DNA of 64,000 nucleotides from Brevundimonas sp. SGAir0440 (GTDB lineage: Bacteria > Pseudomonadota > Alphaproteobacteria > Caulobacterales > Caulobacteraceae): NCBI RefSeq assembly GCF_005484585.1, contig NZ_CP039435.1, forward strand, positions 3,038,001 to 3,102,000. Direction: 5' to 3'. This document shows, piece by piece, positions 46,740 through 55,000 of the stretch. The translations under genes were made by a program, and so were the position numbers. Below the pieces are notes generated by a model that worked only from the letters and a program-made list of their open reading frames with translations, did no database searches and was not told the origin of the DNA. The stretch's first letter is position 1, and every line of letters begins with the position of its first letter.

Positions 46740-46747
46740 GGAGGGGC

Positions 46748-46773
46748 AACGGCGCCCCTTGGGTCACCGTTCC
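46748..46773 (-). promoter_or_regulatory. EcfG-type general-stress promoter before SemiSWEET
   Basis: Minus strand GGAAC (46773-46769), 17-nt spacer, CGTT (46751-46748), matching the alphaproteobacterial EcfG consensus. Transcription would begin about 1-3 nt before the start codon. Confidence 0.6.
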
Positions 46774-46968
46774 TGTGTGCGAAAACGCACCTCTACAGTG
46801 GCGAAGCCGCGCGGGGATAGGACGTTTCCAATCCCGATTTCTGCCCCCGTCGCGGCGCCGGCCTGTCCTCTCAACGACGACGCCTCAGCTCTCGCAAAAA
46901 AGAAGGACCGGGTTGCTGAACCGTTGACCCGTCTTGGGGTTGACCCTCGGCAGGGAGCGCTGACCGCC

Positions 46969-48114
46969 ATGACCATCGTCAATCCATTGGGCGTCGCCCC
47001 GATGCCTTCGTTTACCAATGCGGCCGCCCTTGCCGGCATCGCGCTGTTCGATCCGGACGGGCACAATCCCGGCAATCTGCACGATCAGGCGTCCAGAGAA
47101 ATGCTGGTGTCTCGCCTGGCGCGCCTTCTGCGGCTCCCGGTCATTGATGTGGTTGAAGACGCGGAAGACGTCGGACCTGATGTCTTGCTGGTGCCTCGCG
47201 ACACCTTGATCGGCGAAGACATGACCTCGCGCACGGTCTTCACCGCAGGCAATCTGTTGGGCGGCCGCGTCCCCCACCGCTTCATCGCCACCAAGGCGAT
47301 CACCCACGGCCTGATCGATCGGTCCGCGACCTGCCCGACCGGCTGGTCCAACACCATGGCCGAACGTCTGGGCGATGCGGCTCTGGAAGGCTACACCGCC
47401 TTCTCCATCGCCGATGCGATCGAAGCCGGTCGACGCCTCCTCGAGACGGGACCTGTCCGCGTCAAGGACGTCCTGGCCAAGGCAGGGCTGGGCCAGACAG
47501 TCGTCGAGACGACTGAGGCGCTCGCCGCCGTCATCGCCGAGCAGGATGAGGCGCAAATCGCCGCCTTTGGCGTCGTCCTTGAGGAAAACCTGCTCGGCGT
47601 CGAAACCTACAGCGTCGGAACCCTGTCGGTCGGCGGACTGCGCATCAGCTATGTCGGCGATCAGCGGGAAACGACGGACCACAGGGGACGCGAGGTGTAC
47701 GGCGGATCCCGTTTGAGGTGCGTCAGGGGCGATCTCGATCGATTGACTCACCTCGGACTGCCCCCCGAGGCGGTGGAAGCGGTGCGTTGCGCCGCCGTGT
47801 TCGACGACGCCGCCCAGCGCGCCTATCCGGACTTGGTTCTGACCCGCCGGAACTACGATGTCCTCGCCGGCAAGGATGCGCGAGGGCGAAGGCGAGTAGG
47901 CGTGCTGGAGCAGTCCTGGCGGGTCGGCGGGGCGACGGGCGCCGAGATCGCCGCCCTCGAGGCGTTTGCCGCCTCGCCGGCGCTGACTTCCGTCGAAACC
48001 GCCACGGTCGAAGTGTACGGCCTCGCCGATGTCGGGCCGGAAGATGTCGTCTATTTTCGGGGTGAGGACCCCAAGGTCGGGCCGATGACGAAATATGTGA
48101 CGAGGACAGCGTGA
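46969..48114 (+). CDS. DUF3182 family protein (ATP-grasp-like)
   Basis: 381 residues from ATG 46969, with GGGAG upstream; the longer open frame to 46621 overlaps SemiSWEET and is rejected. Matches DUF3182 by GGRVPHRFIATKAITHGLI, EGYTAFSIADAIEAGRRLL, GPVRVKDVLAKAGLGQ, VYGGSRL and VLEQSWRVGGATGAEIAALEAF. The pattern resembles ATP-grasp ligases but the reaction is unknown. Coupled (4-nt overlap) to an alpha/beta hydrolase, a common pairing. Confidence 0.78.
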   Translation: MTIVNPLGVAPMPSFTNAAALAGIALFDPDGHNPGNLHDQASREMLVSRLARLLRLPVIDVVEDAEDVGPDVLLVPRDTLIGEDMTSRTVFTAGNLLGGRVPHRFIATKAITHGLIDRSATCPTGWSNTMAERLGDAALEGYTAFSIADAIEAGRRLLETGPVRVKDVLAKAGLGQTVVETTEALAAVIAEQDEAQIAAFGVVLEENLLGVETYSVGTLSVGGLRISYVGDQRETTDHRGREVYGGSRLRCVRGDLDRLTHLGLPPEAVEAVRCAAVFDDAAQRAYPDLVLTRRNYDVLAGKDARGRRRVGVLEQSWRVGGATGAEIAALEAFAASPALTSVETATVEVYGLADVGPEDVVYFRGEDPKVGPMTKYVTRTA

Positions 48115-48869
48115 TTGAACCTGACGACGTCGAGGAAGGGCGGGTGCGACTGTCTGTCGACGGACAGAAGCTGACCGGCACGCTTCTGACGCCGGAAGCC
48201 CCCGTGCCGGGTTTTCTATTTGTCCACGGCTGGGGCGGCGATCAGGAAGAGGATCTGGGCCTGGCCGAGGATCTCGCCCGACTGGGCTGCATCTGTTTCA
48301 CCTTCGACCTTCGAGGCCATGCCGAAAGCGATGCGAGCCGAGACGAGGTCACCCGACAGAATGGCCTGGACGACGTCACTGCGGCCTATGACTATTTGGC
48401 GTCCCAGCCGCTGATCGATCCCGGCGCGATCGGCGTGATCGGCACAAGCTACGGAGGCTATTTGTCGGCTCTGCTGACGAGCATCCGAGACGTTCGCTGG
48501 TTGGCGCTGCGCGTGCCGGCGCTTTATCCGGACGCGCACTGGGACGTCCCTAAGGCCAAGCTCGATAAGGATGCGGTGCGCGCCTATCGACAGCAACTGC
48601 GAACGCCGCAGGAAGACAAAGCGCTCTCGGCCTGCGCCGCGTTCGAGGGCGACGTCCTCATCGTGCAGTCGGGCAAGGACGATCGCATTCCGCCCGAAGT
48701 CATCGCCTCCTATCAGGCCGCCTTCAAGGACGCGAACTCGTTCAGCCACCGGATCATCGCCGAGGCGACCCATGCGATGCGCGATCCCGCCCATCAGCGG
48801 CTTTACGCCACTCTGCTGATCAGCTGGGTTGAGGAAATGGTGCGGGCGAGCCGCCGGTCTTATCGGTAA
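48111..48869 (+). CDS. alpha/beta hydrolase
   Basis: 252 residues from GTG 48111, overlapping the DUF3182 stop (GTGA). Nucleophile Ser113 in GTSYGGYLS, acid in QSGKDDRIPPE and His in EATHAMRD. The oxyanion region is FLFVHGWGGD. No signal peptide. Substrate not inferable; it probably acts on the product of the DUF3182 enzyme. Confidence 0.87.
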   Translation: MIEPDDVEEGRVRLSVDGQKLTGTLLTPEAPVPGFLFVHGWGGDQEEDLGLAEDLARLGCICFTFDLRGHAESDASRDEVTRQNGLDDVTAAYDYLASQPLIDPGAIGVIGTSYGGYLSALLTSIRDVRWLALRVPALYPDAHWDVPKAKLDKDAVRAYRQQLRTPQEDKALSACAAFEGDVLIVQSGKDDRIPPEVIASYQAAFKDANSFSHRIIAEATHAMRDPAHQRLYATLLISWVEEMVRASRRSYR

Positions 48870-48925
48870 GCCTGTCGCCAACGCCCAGCCCAGACGCACG
48901 TACGCAGCCCGCTGCTTTCGTCTCT

Positions 48926-48950
48926 GGAACGCCGCGCGTCGCGCCTCGTT
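48926..48950 (+). promoter_or_regulatory. EcfG-type general-stress promoter before DUF2171 gene
   Basis: GGAAC (48926-48930), 16-nt spacer, CGTT (48947-48950), an exact consensus match, 27 nt upstream of ATG 48978. Confidence 0.7.
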
Positions 48951-48977
48951 GATGGCGTAGGTAAACGGAGACCCACC

Positions 48978-49241
48978 ATGACCGACCTCTCGAACATCAA
49001 AGAGCATATGGAAGTGATCGGCGCTGACGGCGTCCATCTCGGCACCGTCGACAAGGTCGAAGGCGATCGCATCAAGCTCACCAAGGCCGACAGCGGATCG
49101 CACAGCGATCACCATCATTACCTTTCTGGCGGCCTTGTCGCCGAGGTCGAGGGCAATCGGGTGCGCCTGTCCGCAAACGCCGACAATGCCGCTCTCCTCG
49201 AGGAAGAAGAGGCCGGCGAAGCGATCGCAGACCTGAAATAG
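48978..49241 (+). CDS. DUF2171 domain protein
   Basis: 87 residues. IKEHMEVIGADGVHLGTVDKVEGDRIKL is the PRC-barrel-like start of DUF2171; a His-rich stretch (SHSDHHHYLSGGLV) and an acidic tail follow. Small stress-associated protein of unknown biochemical role. First gene of a three-gene run behind an EcfG-type promoter. Confidence 0.87.
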   Translation: MTDLSNIKEHMEVIGADGVHLGTVDKVEGDRIKLTKADSGSHSDHHHYLSGGLVAEVEGNRVRLSANADNAALLEEEEAGEAIADLK

Positions 49242-49456
49242 TGTCGGTGATCCAGAATAATGATGCTGTCGCCGCCCGGCTTTTGGCCATCCGCGAGCAG
49301 CTGACAACCGAAGTGTGGTCGACCGCGGTGGCCGCCGCGACGTCCGGCCACCACGAGGACATCCGTGATCTGGTGAAGTTGAAGGTGGATATCGAAGCCA
49401 TCGACTTCGCCCTCGGACACCGGCCGGCCGGCACAGTTGACGAAGACGAGAGATGA
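49241..49456 (+). CDS. small hypothetical protein
   Basis: 71 residues starting at GTG 49241, sharing one base with the DUF2171 stop. Helical (AARLLAIREQLTTEVWSTAVAAA) with an acidic C-terminus. No family recognised. Overlaps the next gene by 4 nt, so cotranscribed. Confidence 0.6.
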   Translation: MSVIQNNDAVAARLLAIREQLTTEVWSTAVAAATSGHHEDIRDLVKLKVDIEAIDFALGHRPAGTVDEDER

Positions 49457-49656
49457 TCGACCTCAACACCGCCAGCGCGGACACGTTAGACGGGATTGAG
49501 ATGTTGCGCGGCCATGGGTTTGAGATCGTTCGCTATCGTGAGGAAAGAGGTCGTTTCACCAGCCTTCGCCAGCTCGATGAGGTACCGGGTTTGAGCGGCA
49601 AGACTGACGGCGTTGAAGCGCACGTTTCGGTCAAAGCCACGAGTTCATCGGCCTAG
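49453..49656 (+). CDS. helix-hairpin-helix (ComEA-like) small protein
   Basis: 67 residues starting MIDLNTASADTLDGIEMLRG. The LNTAS...L...L.G pattern and FTSLRQLDEVPGLSGKT are a ComEA-type HhH DNA-binding fold without a signal peptide. Similar short HhH proteins accompany stress genes in related bacteria (inference). Confidence 0.75.
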   Translation: MIDLNTASADTLDGIEMLRGHGFEIVRYREERGRFTSLRQLDEVPGLSGKTDGVEAHVSVKATSSSA

Positions 49657-49795
49657 CCAGCTACGCAATAACGGTCCAATGCGTGGCCGTCGCCTGATCA
49701 AGATCGCTTGCTCATTAGAGAAGACGGACATTGAACTGCGTCGCCTCGTTGAGTTTCATACGTACGGCGAGCCTGCGCTTTGAAAGACGGCAATC

Positions 49796-50650
49796 CTAAA
49801 AGGGATTTGCAGGATTTTTTCGTGCGGCGGCAATTTCGGCCGGCGTTGGGTCGCGTCGGATAATCAAATCATCCGACGACCAGTCGACCAGTCCGAGATC
49901 CGCCATCGCCGTCAGCCAACCGTCCATCGGCCAGATCGACCAGACGGCGTGGAAGCGTTTGGCGTTGGCGATTAGGGCGCGGAAATGCTGCACGGGCGGA
50001 TCATAGCCGTCATGATGTTGGTGGAAGACGGGCACACCGCCGGCGAAGAGCAGCGGCAGGCCCTCTCGCGCAATGCGAAACCCCAGATCCGTGTCTTCGG
50101 CGCCGTAGCCGACGTAGGTCTCGTCGAACCCGCCAAGCCGATGGAAGGTCGAGCGACGGAGCGCGAAAGCCAGAGACCAGAACAGGCCCGGATTGCCCTC
50201 CGGGCTTTCGCCTTCCCGTGGAAAGGGGCGCACGGGATGGGGTCGCCCGGCGGCGCTCAGATCAACTTCCGACAGGGGTCCCGGCCGGACGGCTCCGGCG
50301 GGAAGATAGAGCACCTCTGGACAGATGACGGCGTCATGCTCGGCGAGCACCGCCTGCATCCGGTCGCAAACTGCCGACGACACGATGCAATCCACATCCA
50401 GAAACAGCAGAATATCGCCCGACGCCAAGGCGGCCGCCAGATTTCGGGCGGCGGCCAGAGGCAGGGCGTCGCCCGCCAGACGTTCGACGCGGACCGGAAA
50501 ACCCACTGGCGGCAGCCTCACGGGCGTATCGCTCATGTCGACGACGATCAGTTCGTCGGGCGGCGAGGCGCTGATCATCAGTCCCTCGACCAATCGGTCC
50601 AGATGCGCCTGCCGGTTGCGAACCAGTGTCAGAGCGGACAGCGTCGTCAT
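49796..50650 (-). CDS. glycosyltransferase family 2 protein
   Basis: 284 residues from ATG 50650 (MTTLSALTLVRNRQAHLDRL), overlapping the methyltransferase stop by 4 nt. GT-A fold with the DxD-like FLDVDCIVS, an acceptor loop in GNPGLFWSLAFALRR and GGFDETYVGYGAEDTDLGFR. This resembles galactosyltransferase-type GT2 (chondroitin-synthase-like C-terminus). Last gene of a seven-gene operon. Confidence 0.85.
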   Translation of the reverse strand: MTTLSALTLVRNRQAHLDRLVEGLMISASPPDELIVVDMSDTPVRLPPVGFPVRVERLAGDALPLAAARNLAAALASGDILLFLDVDCIVSSAVCDRMQAVLAEHDAVICPEVLYLPAGAVRPGPLSEVDLSAAGRPHPVRPFPREGESPEGNPGLFWSLAFALRRSTFHRLGGFDETYVGYGAEDTDLGFRIAREGLPLLFAGGVPVFHQHHDGYDPPVQHFRALIANAKRFHAVWSIWPMDGWLTAMADLGLVDWSSDDLIIRRDPTPAEIAAARKNPANPF

Positions 50651-51228
50651 CGCCGGCTCCACAAATCCAGCCGATAGTTCGGACGCCGTTCGGCGAGATC
50701 CACTTGCATGAAGTCCGATAATCCGAGCCAGAGGCGCTCCACGGCGTCGTCAGCGGTCTGGGGATAGTCGGTATCGCCGGTCCAGTGCACCAGAAGAACG
50801 CGTCCGCCCTCGACCAGGCCATCGGCAATGCGTTGGGCAGCAAGGTCCAGATCGGCGTCGCTCCAGTAGTAGGCCACTTCGGACAGGACGACGAGATCCA
50901 GCCCGTCCAGAACCGGACAGTCCCGGGGGAAGGCCGCGGCCTCGAACCGGACGTTAGGCCGCCCCGACAGATGCTGGCGCGCTCGCTCCAAGGCGGTCGG
51001 GCTGACGTCGATCGCCAACAGATGATCGCAAACTGCGCTCAGCCGCTCGGTCAGGACGCCGCCCGCACAACCGACCTCGAGCGCAAAAGCCGCTCGCCGC
51101 ACCGACAGAGCGGCGATAGTGCGATCGAACTTGGCCGCCTCATAGGGGCTTGAGGCCAAACCCCATGGATCGGCGTCCCCGGCGAAGATGCCTTCGAAAT
51201 AGGCGGCGGGAAGCGAGCGTTCAGCCAT
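50647..51228 (-). CDS. SAM-dependent methyltransferase (NodS-like)
   Basis: 193 residues from ATG 51228 (MAERSLPAAYFEGIFAGDADPWG). Rossmann motif I ALEVGCAGGVLTERL, with AIDVSPTALERARQH and a post-motif DLVVLSEVAYYWSD. The start YFEGIFAGDADPW...YEAAKFDRT is typical of NodS-type N-methyltransferases acting on deacetylated amino sugars. That fits the adjacent PIG-L deacetylase (inference). Overlaps both neighbours. Confidence 0.85.
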   Translation of the reverse strand: MAERSLPAAYFEGIFAGDADPWGLASSPYEAAKFDRTIAALSVRRAAFALEVGCAGGVLTERLSAVCDHLLAIDVSPTALERARQHLSGRPNVRFEAAAFPRDCPVLDGLDLVVLSEVAYYWSDADLDLAAQRIADGLVEGGRVLLVHWTGDTDYPQTADDAVERLWLGLSDFMQVDLAERRPNYRLDLWSRR

Positions 51229-51928
51229 AGGCGTCGCACCGATAAAGGGTGTCCGAGGCGGCGCGCAGCCCCGTATCCTTCTCAAGCCGGAACCCTTCGC
51301 CGAACATCGGCGTCAACTGACTTTGATGGCTCGATAAGGCGTACGCTCTGAGGCCGGCCCTTAGAGGTCGCGTCGTGATCCGCAGTTTCGACCCGGGCGG
51401 AGCCGCCCCCCACACGACATAATCGAACACGGCGACCGGCCGGCAGGCTATACGGGCCGCGCGGCGCGCCAGCTGGGCCGCTGCCTGATGATCGCAATGG
51501 GGATCGTCTGGTCCAGTGACGGCGATCGCATCGACGCGCCGATCACGGCACAGGGCGGCCAGACGACGCGCGGTCGCCTCGAATACCGTGCTGCCAGGAG
51601 AAGCCGGCTGCGCATCAGGCCAATCCAGAAACACGGGTGCCGCAGCCGCATCCCCCGCCAACCGTCGAACCGCACGCCCCGCCTCCAGGCGTCGGGTCCG
51701 GACAAGCCTCGCATGGGAAGCCGTGTCCGGATGGTCGTGCGAACCCGCGCCGTCGGTGAGGATCACGACGCCTGCTAAATGTTGCGTCGCCGCCGCCTGA
51801 TGGATCAAAGCTCCGACGCCCAACGTCTCGTCGTCGGCATGCGGAGCAACGACCAGCCACCGCGCGGATCGCCAGGGCGAACGCTCCAGCGCCAAGGTCG
51901 CCAGTCGACCGGTCTTCTCGCTCACCAT
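51221..51928 (-). CDS. PIG-L family N-deacetylase
   Basis: 235 residues from ATG 51928. Zinc site VVAPHADDETLG (HxDD) and the distal PDDPHCDHQAA are intact. PIG-L/LmbE enzymes remove acetyl groups from GlcNAc-type sugars. Overlaps the acyl-CoA-dehydrogenase-like gene by 7 nt and the methyltransferase by 8 nt. Confidence 0.9.
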   Translation of the reverse strand: MVSEKTGRLATLALERSPWRSARWLVVAPHADDETLGVGALIHQAAATQHLAGVVILTDGAGSHDHPDTASHARLVRTRRLEAGRAVRRLAGDAAAAPVFLDWPDAQPASPGSTVFEATARRLAALCRDRRVDAIAVTGPDDPHCDHQAAAQLARRAARIACRPVAVFDYVVWGAAPPGSKLRITTRPLRAGLRAYALSSHQSQLTPMFGEGFRLEKDTGLRAASDTLYRCDAYG

Positions 51929-53022
51929 AGGGCGTCGCCCTCGCCCCAGAGATCGCGATCCAGCCAGGTCTTGGCCGCCTGATCCTTCGCATAGTCCGGT
52001 CCGGCCTGCCGAAGATAGAGGCTGAGATCGCGGGTGATCTTGTCGATGCGCTCGCCGTCGAAGGCGCTGCGTGTCCCGACCGACCGCGCCGCCAACTCCA
52101 TGACATCCAGGGCGCTGCGTTCGACGACGCCGCGCGTGGCGCGGGCGAAATCGCCGGCGTCCGGCGCTTCGGACGCCGCGCGGATCGCGGCTTCGCGGAC
52201 CCAGAGCCAGGCCGTTCTTGCCGCAACGACCGCGTCGGCGAAGCGCGCGCGCTGGATGGGATCGGCGCGGGCGGCGTCGGACAGTGCGTCGCGCATCGCC
52301 ATGACCAGGCCTTCGACGCCGCCCAACTGCACCGCCGTGAACCGCCACGCGCCGGCCGTGAAACGCGGTTCGCGATCATACTCTCCGGGACATCCGAGCC
52401 GCTGATCGGCATTGACCATCAACCCGGTCACCTCATAGCGCCCGCTGGTCGTCGCGCGCATGCCGCGGACGCGCCACCCGCTCAGATCAGCCCTCTCCGG
52501 GTCGTTCGCCGGCACGACGATCAGCTGGCGTTCGCCCTGTTCCGGCTGGGCGGTGATGATGGCATATTCCAGGCCGCCCGCGCCGGTCGCGAACATCTTG
52601 GCGCCCTGCAGCCGGTCGCCGCCCAGACGAACGCCGGGCGGCGGCTCCGTCGCCCAGACGCCGAACCAGCCCCCCTGCGCAAGGACCTTGCCGAGCCAAG
52701 CCTTCTGGGCCGGGTCCGCGTACCAGTCGAACAGCGCCAGGGCGTTGACGTGTCCTTCGAACAATCGGCCGACGCTGAGATCCGACCGCCCCACACTTCG
52801 TAAAGTGCCCATCAAGGCCAAGGCCTTTTGGACTGGATCGTCATAGGCCGTTCCGCCGCTTTGAACCGGAGCGAACCGCCGACCCCAACCCTCCGAGGCG
52901 AGCAGCGTCAGACTCTCGGCGGGATATCGCGGCGCAGCGTCGTAGCGCGCACCGAGCGCCGCCAATCTAACCTCAAGTTCCAGAGGCGATGACGCGGTCG
53001 GCGTTGTTTCCAGAGCTGTCAT
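51922..53022 (-). CDS. acyl-CoA dehydrogenase-like flavoprotein
   Basis: 366 residues. ACAD architecture: N-terminal helices, middle beta domain (WFGVWATEPPPGVRLGGDRLQGAKMFATGAGG) and C-terminal helix bundle (RARFADAVVAARTAWLWVREAAI). The sequence is divergent from canonical fatty-acid ACADs and no clear catalytic Glu can be assigned. In a glycan operon it could act on a carrier-bound or sugar-linked acyl group (inference). Confidence 0.75.
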   Translation of the reverse strand: MTALETTPTASSPLELEVRLAALGARYDAAPRYPAESLTLLASEGWGRRFAPVQSGGTAYDDPVQKALALMGTLRSVGRSDLSVGRLFEGHVNALALFDWYADPAQKAWLGKVLAQGGWFGVWATEPPPGVRLGGDRLQGAKMFATGAGGLEYAIITAQPEQGERQLIVVPANDPERADLSGWRVRGMRATTSGRYEVTGLMVNADQRLGCPGEYDREPRFTAGAWRFTAVQLGGVEGLVMAMRDALSDAARADPIQRARFADAVVAARTAWLWVREAAIRAASEAPDAGDFARATRGVVERSALDVMELAARSVGTRSAFDGERIDKITRDLSLYLRQAGPDYAKDQAAKTWLDRDLWGEGDALW

Positions 53023-54050
53023 CAGCGTGCCTCAAGCTCTGATGCGAGGTCGACAAGCCAGGGTCCGGCGGCGCCGAGTCCCTGCCCGCTGATCTGCTGC
53101 CGATCAGCGGGCGACAGTGCGAGTGCTGACTGAAGGATGCCCGACCATTGCTGTGCCTGCGGCCATTGCGCCAGGACGATGGACGCCCCAAGCGCCGCGA
53201 GCCGTTCGGCCTTCGCGATCTGCTCATTGTAGGCGCGAGGCTCGGGAAGACAGACGAAGGGCTTGTCGGCCGAAATCACCGCATTCAGCAGGCCGTCTCC
53301 CGCGCCTCCGACGACGATCTCCGCCTTTTCGATCTCGTCGCCGATGGCGTCGATCCAGCCCGCCAGCTTCAGGTTCGGCGGCATGATCGGCGGCGGCTCG
53401 ATCGGCCCAACACCGGTCCACATCTTCTCGGGCGTCGCCTCCGCAGCCGCCGCCAGCTTGCCGCCATCCAGCGGATCGCCACCCCGCCCATGAACGACCA
53501 GGACGCCTGATCCACGCTTCAATCCTGAATCGCGCCGGGGGGCGAAGTAGTGCGTCTTGTCCCGCGCCTCGCTGGCCCCCATTCCATCCAGCCGCTCATG
53601 GAACGGTGCAAGCAAGGCTTCCGCGCCGCGGAAGGCGTCCAGATGCGCCGGGTCCGATCGATCCCCCGCTAGACGGACATAGACCACAGGCGTCGCACAC
53701 AGCCGGGCCAGCATCGCCATCTCGACCGACACATCGATCACCATCAGAGCCGGCTTGGTGTCGCTGATCCACTGAGCGAACCGAGCGGTTCGCGCCCGGA
53801 CGCCCGCGTGATGATAGGGGGCGTAATGCAGCGCCTGAGGCCGGACAGGCGCTTCATCCTGGCCGGAAAAGCGGTCTCCCTTATGGGGCCTGTCATCCCC
53901 CAGATCCACGCAGGCGATGTCTCCTGTTCGCCCCTTCAGTCCCGTTCCGAGCAGGACAAAGCGCTCGGGCGCGGCGGCGGCGATTTCCAGAGCCCGCTGA
54001 CGGTGGCCGTCGCCCTGATGATGGACATAGTAGCCGATCGGAGCCCTCAC
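53022..54050 (-). CDS. MurG/GT28-like glycosyltransferase
   Basis: 342 residues from GTG 54050, overlapping the upstream GT2 stop (GTGA). N-terminus RAPIGYYVHHQGDGHRQRALEIA carries the glycine/His acceptor loop of GT-B enzymes. The C-terminal half has EIVVGGAGDGLLNAVISADKPFVCLPE, the nucleotide-sugar site seen in MurG-like proteins. The frame is open upstream to 54317 but only as antisense of the next gene. Acceptor unknown. Confidence 0.8.
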   Translation of the reverse strand: MRAPIGYYVHHQGDGHRQRALEIAAAAPERFVLLGTGLKGRTGDIACVDLGDDRPHKGDRFSGQDEAPVRPQALHYAPYHHAGVRARTARFAQWISDTKPALMVIDVSVEMAMLARLCATPVVYVRLAGDRSDPAHLDAFRGAEALLAPFHERLDGMGASEARDKTHYFAPRRDSGLKRGSGVLVVHGRGGDPLDGGKLAAAAEATPEKMWTGVGPIEPPPIMPPNLKLAGWIDAIGDEIEKAEIVVGGAGDGLLNAVISADKPFVCLPEPRAYNEQIAKAERLAALGASIVLAQWPQAQQWSGILQSALALSPADRQQISGQGLGAAGPWLVDLASELEAR

Positions 54051-55000
54051 GATGCGGCTCTCGCAACGCCGTCGGCCCAACCTCGTAGATCCATGTCGAG
54101 CGGCATGGCGGGCAGCTGGGTTTCCAAAGCCGACAGCCGCCTGGCGCTCGCCGCGTCGTGACGCTGCTCCCGGCGCCACATCGCCCGCTGCCGCCAATGC
54201 GAAAAGTTCGGCGCCATGATCGGACCGCCGTTCCGCGCCTGATCCAACAAGCGGGACATATCCTCCGCCATCCCCCCGGCGGCGCGGCCCGTAGTTCGTG
54301 CCGACACTCGTGTCCACACCGCCAAGGGGTGCACAAGCCTGGCCCCCTGCGCTTGAGCGGCGATCACAAGCGCCCGATCCTCGCCCGTCGGCTGTTCAGG
54401 CACGCCGCCGGCTGATCGATAGGCCGCCGTCGTGATGGCGAGGCTGGCCCCGGTGTGATCGCCATGGCGAGGCGCCGGGTCATGCGGCGAAGGGTCGATC
54501 TCGTCCTCGATCGCGCGAACTTCACACCAGTAGGCGTCCCACATCTGGCGCAGAGCCGCGACATCCGCCGAGATCGGTTCCGCTTCATCCAGCACCAGTC
54601 GTCCGCCCACCAGATCCGCTCCATCCACGATGGCTGCGAGATTGGCGGACAGCCAGTTCGGCGGCGGTCGCGTGTCGGCGTCCGTCGAGATCAGAACGCC
54701 ATTGGATCGATCTCCGAGATGCTCGAGACCGGCAGACATGGCCGAACGCCTCGCCGCGCCGGCATGCGCCCGATGCTCCGGGAAGGTCTGCAGATCGACG
54801 ACGATGTCCAGTCGATCCTTCCACCGATCGGCTGCGGCCTGCGCCTGAGGGAGCGAACCGTCCGTGGAGTTATTGAGGCAGAGCGCGACCGAAATCCTGC
54901 CCGGAAGATCCTGCGCGTCCAGGGCGGCGAGAAGCACGGGAAGACGCCGTTCCTCATTCCGCACGGGCACGCAAACGCAGAAGGCAGGTTCGTCCTTCAT
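54047..55000 (-). CDS. glycosyltransferase family 2 protein
   Basis: 317 residues. GT-A start FCVCVPVRNEERRLPVLLAAL, DxD in GVLISTDADTRPPPNWL, and an acidic acceptor motif GVPEQPTGEDRALVIAA. Cytoplasmic, no membrane helices. Coupled by 4-nt overlaps to the GT4 gene upstream and the GT28-like gene downstream. Confidence 0.88.
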   Translation of the reverse strand: MKDEPAFCVCVPVRNEERRLPVLLAALDAQDLPGRISVALCLNNSTDGSLPQAQAAADRWKDRLDIVVDLQTFPEHRAHAGAARRSAMSAGLEHLGDRSNGVLISTDADTRPPPNWLSANLAAIVDGADLVGGRLVLDEAEPISADVAALRQMWDAYWCEVRAIEDEIDPSPHDPAPRHGDHTGASLAITTAAYRSAGGVPEQPTGEDRALVIAAQAQGARLVHPLAVWTRVSARTTGRAAGGMAEDMSRLLDQARNGGPIMAPNFSHWRQRAMWRREQRHDAASARRLSALETQLPAMPLDMDLRGWADGVARAAS

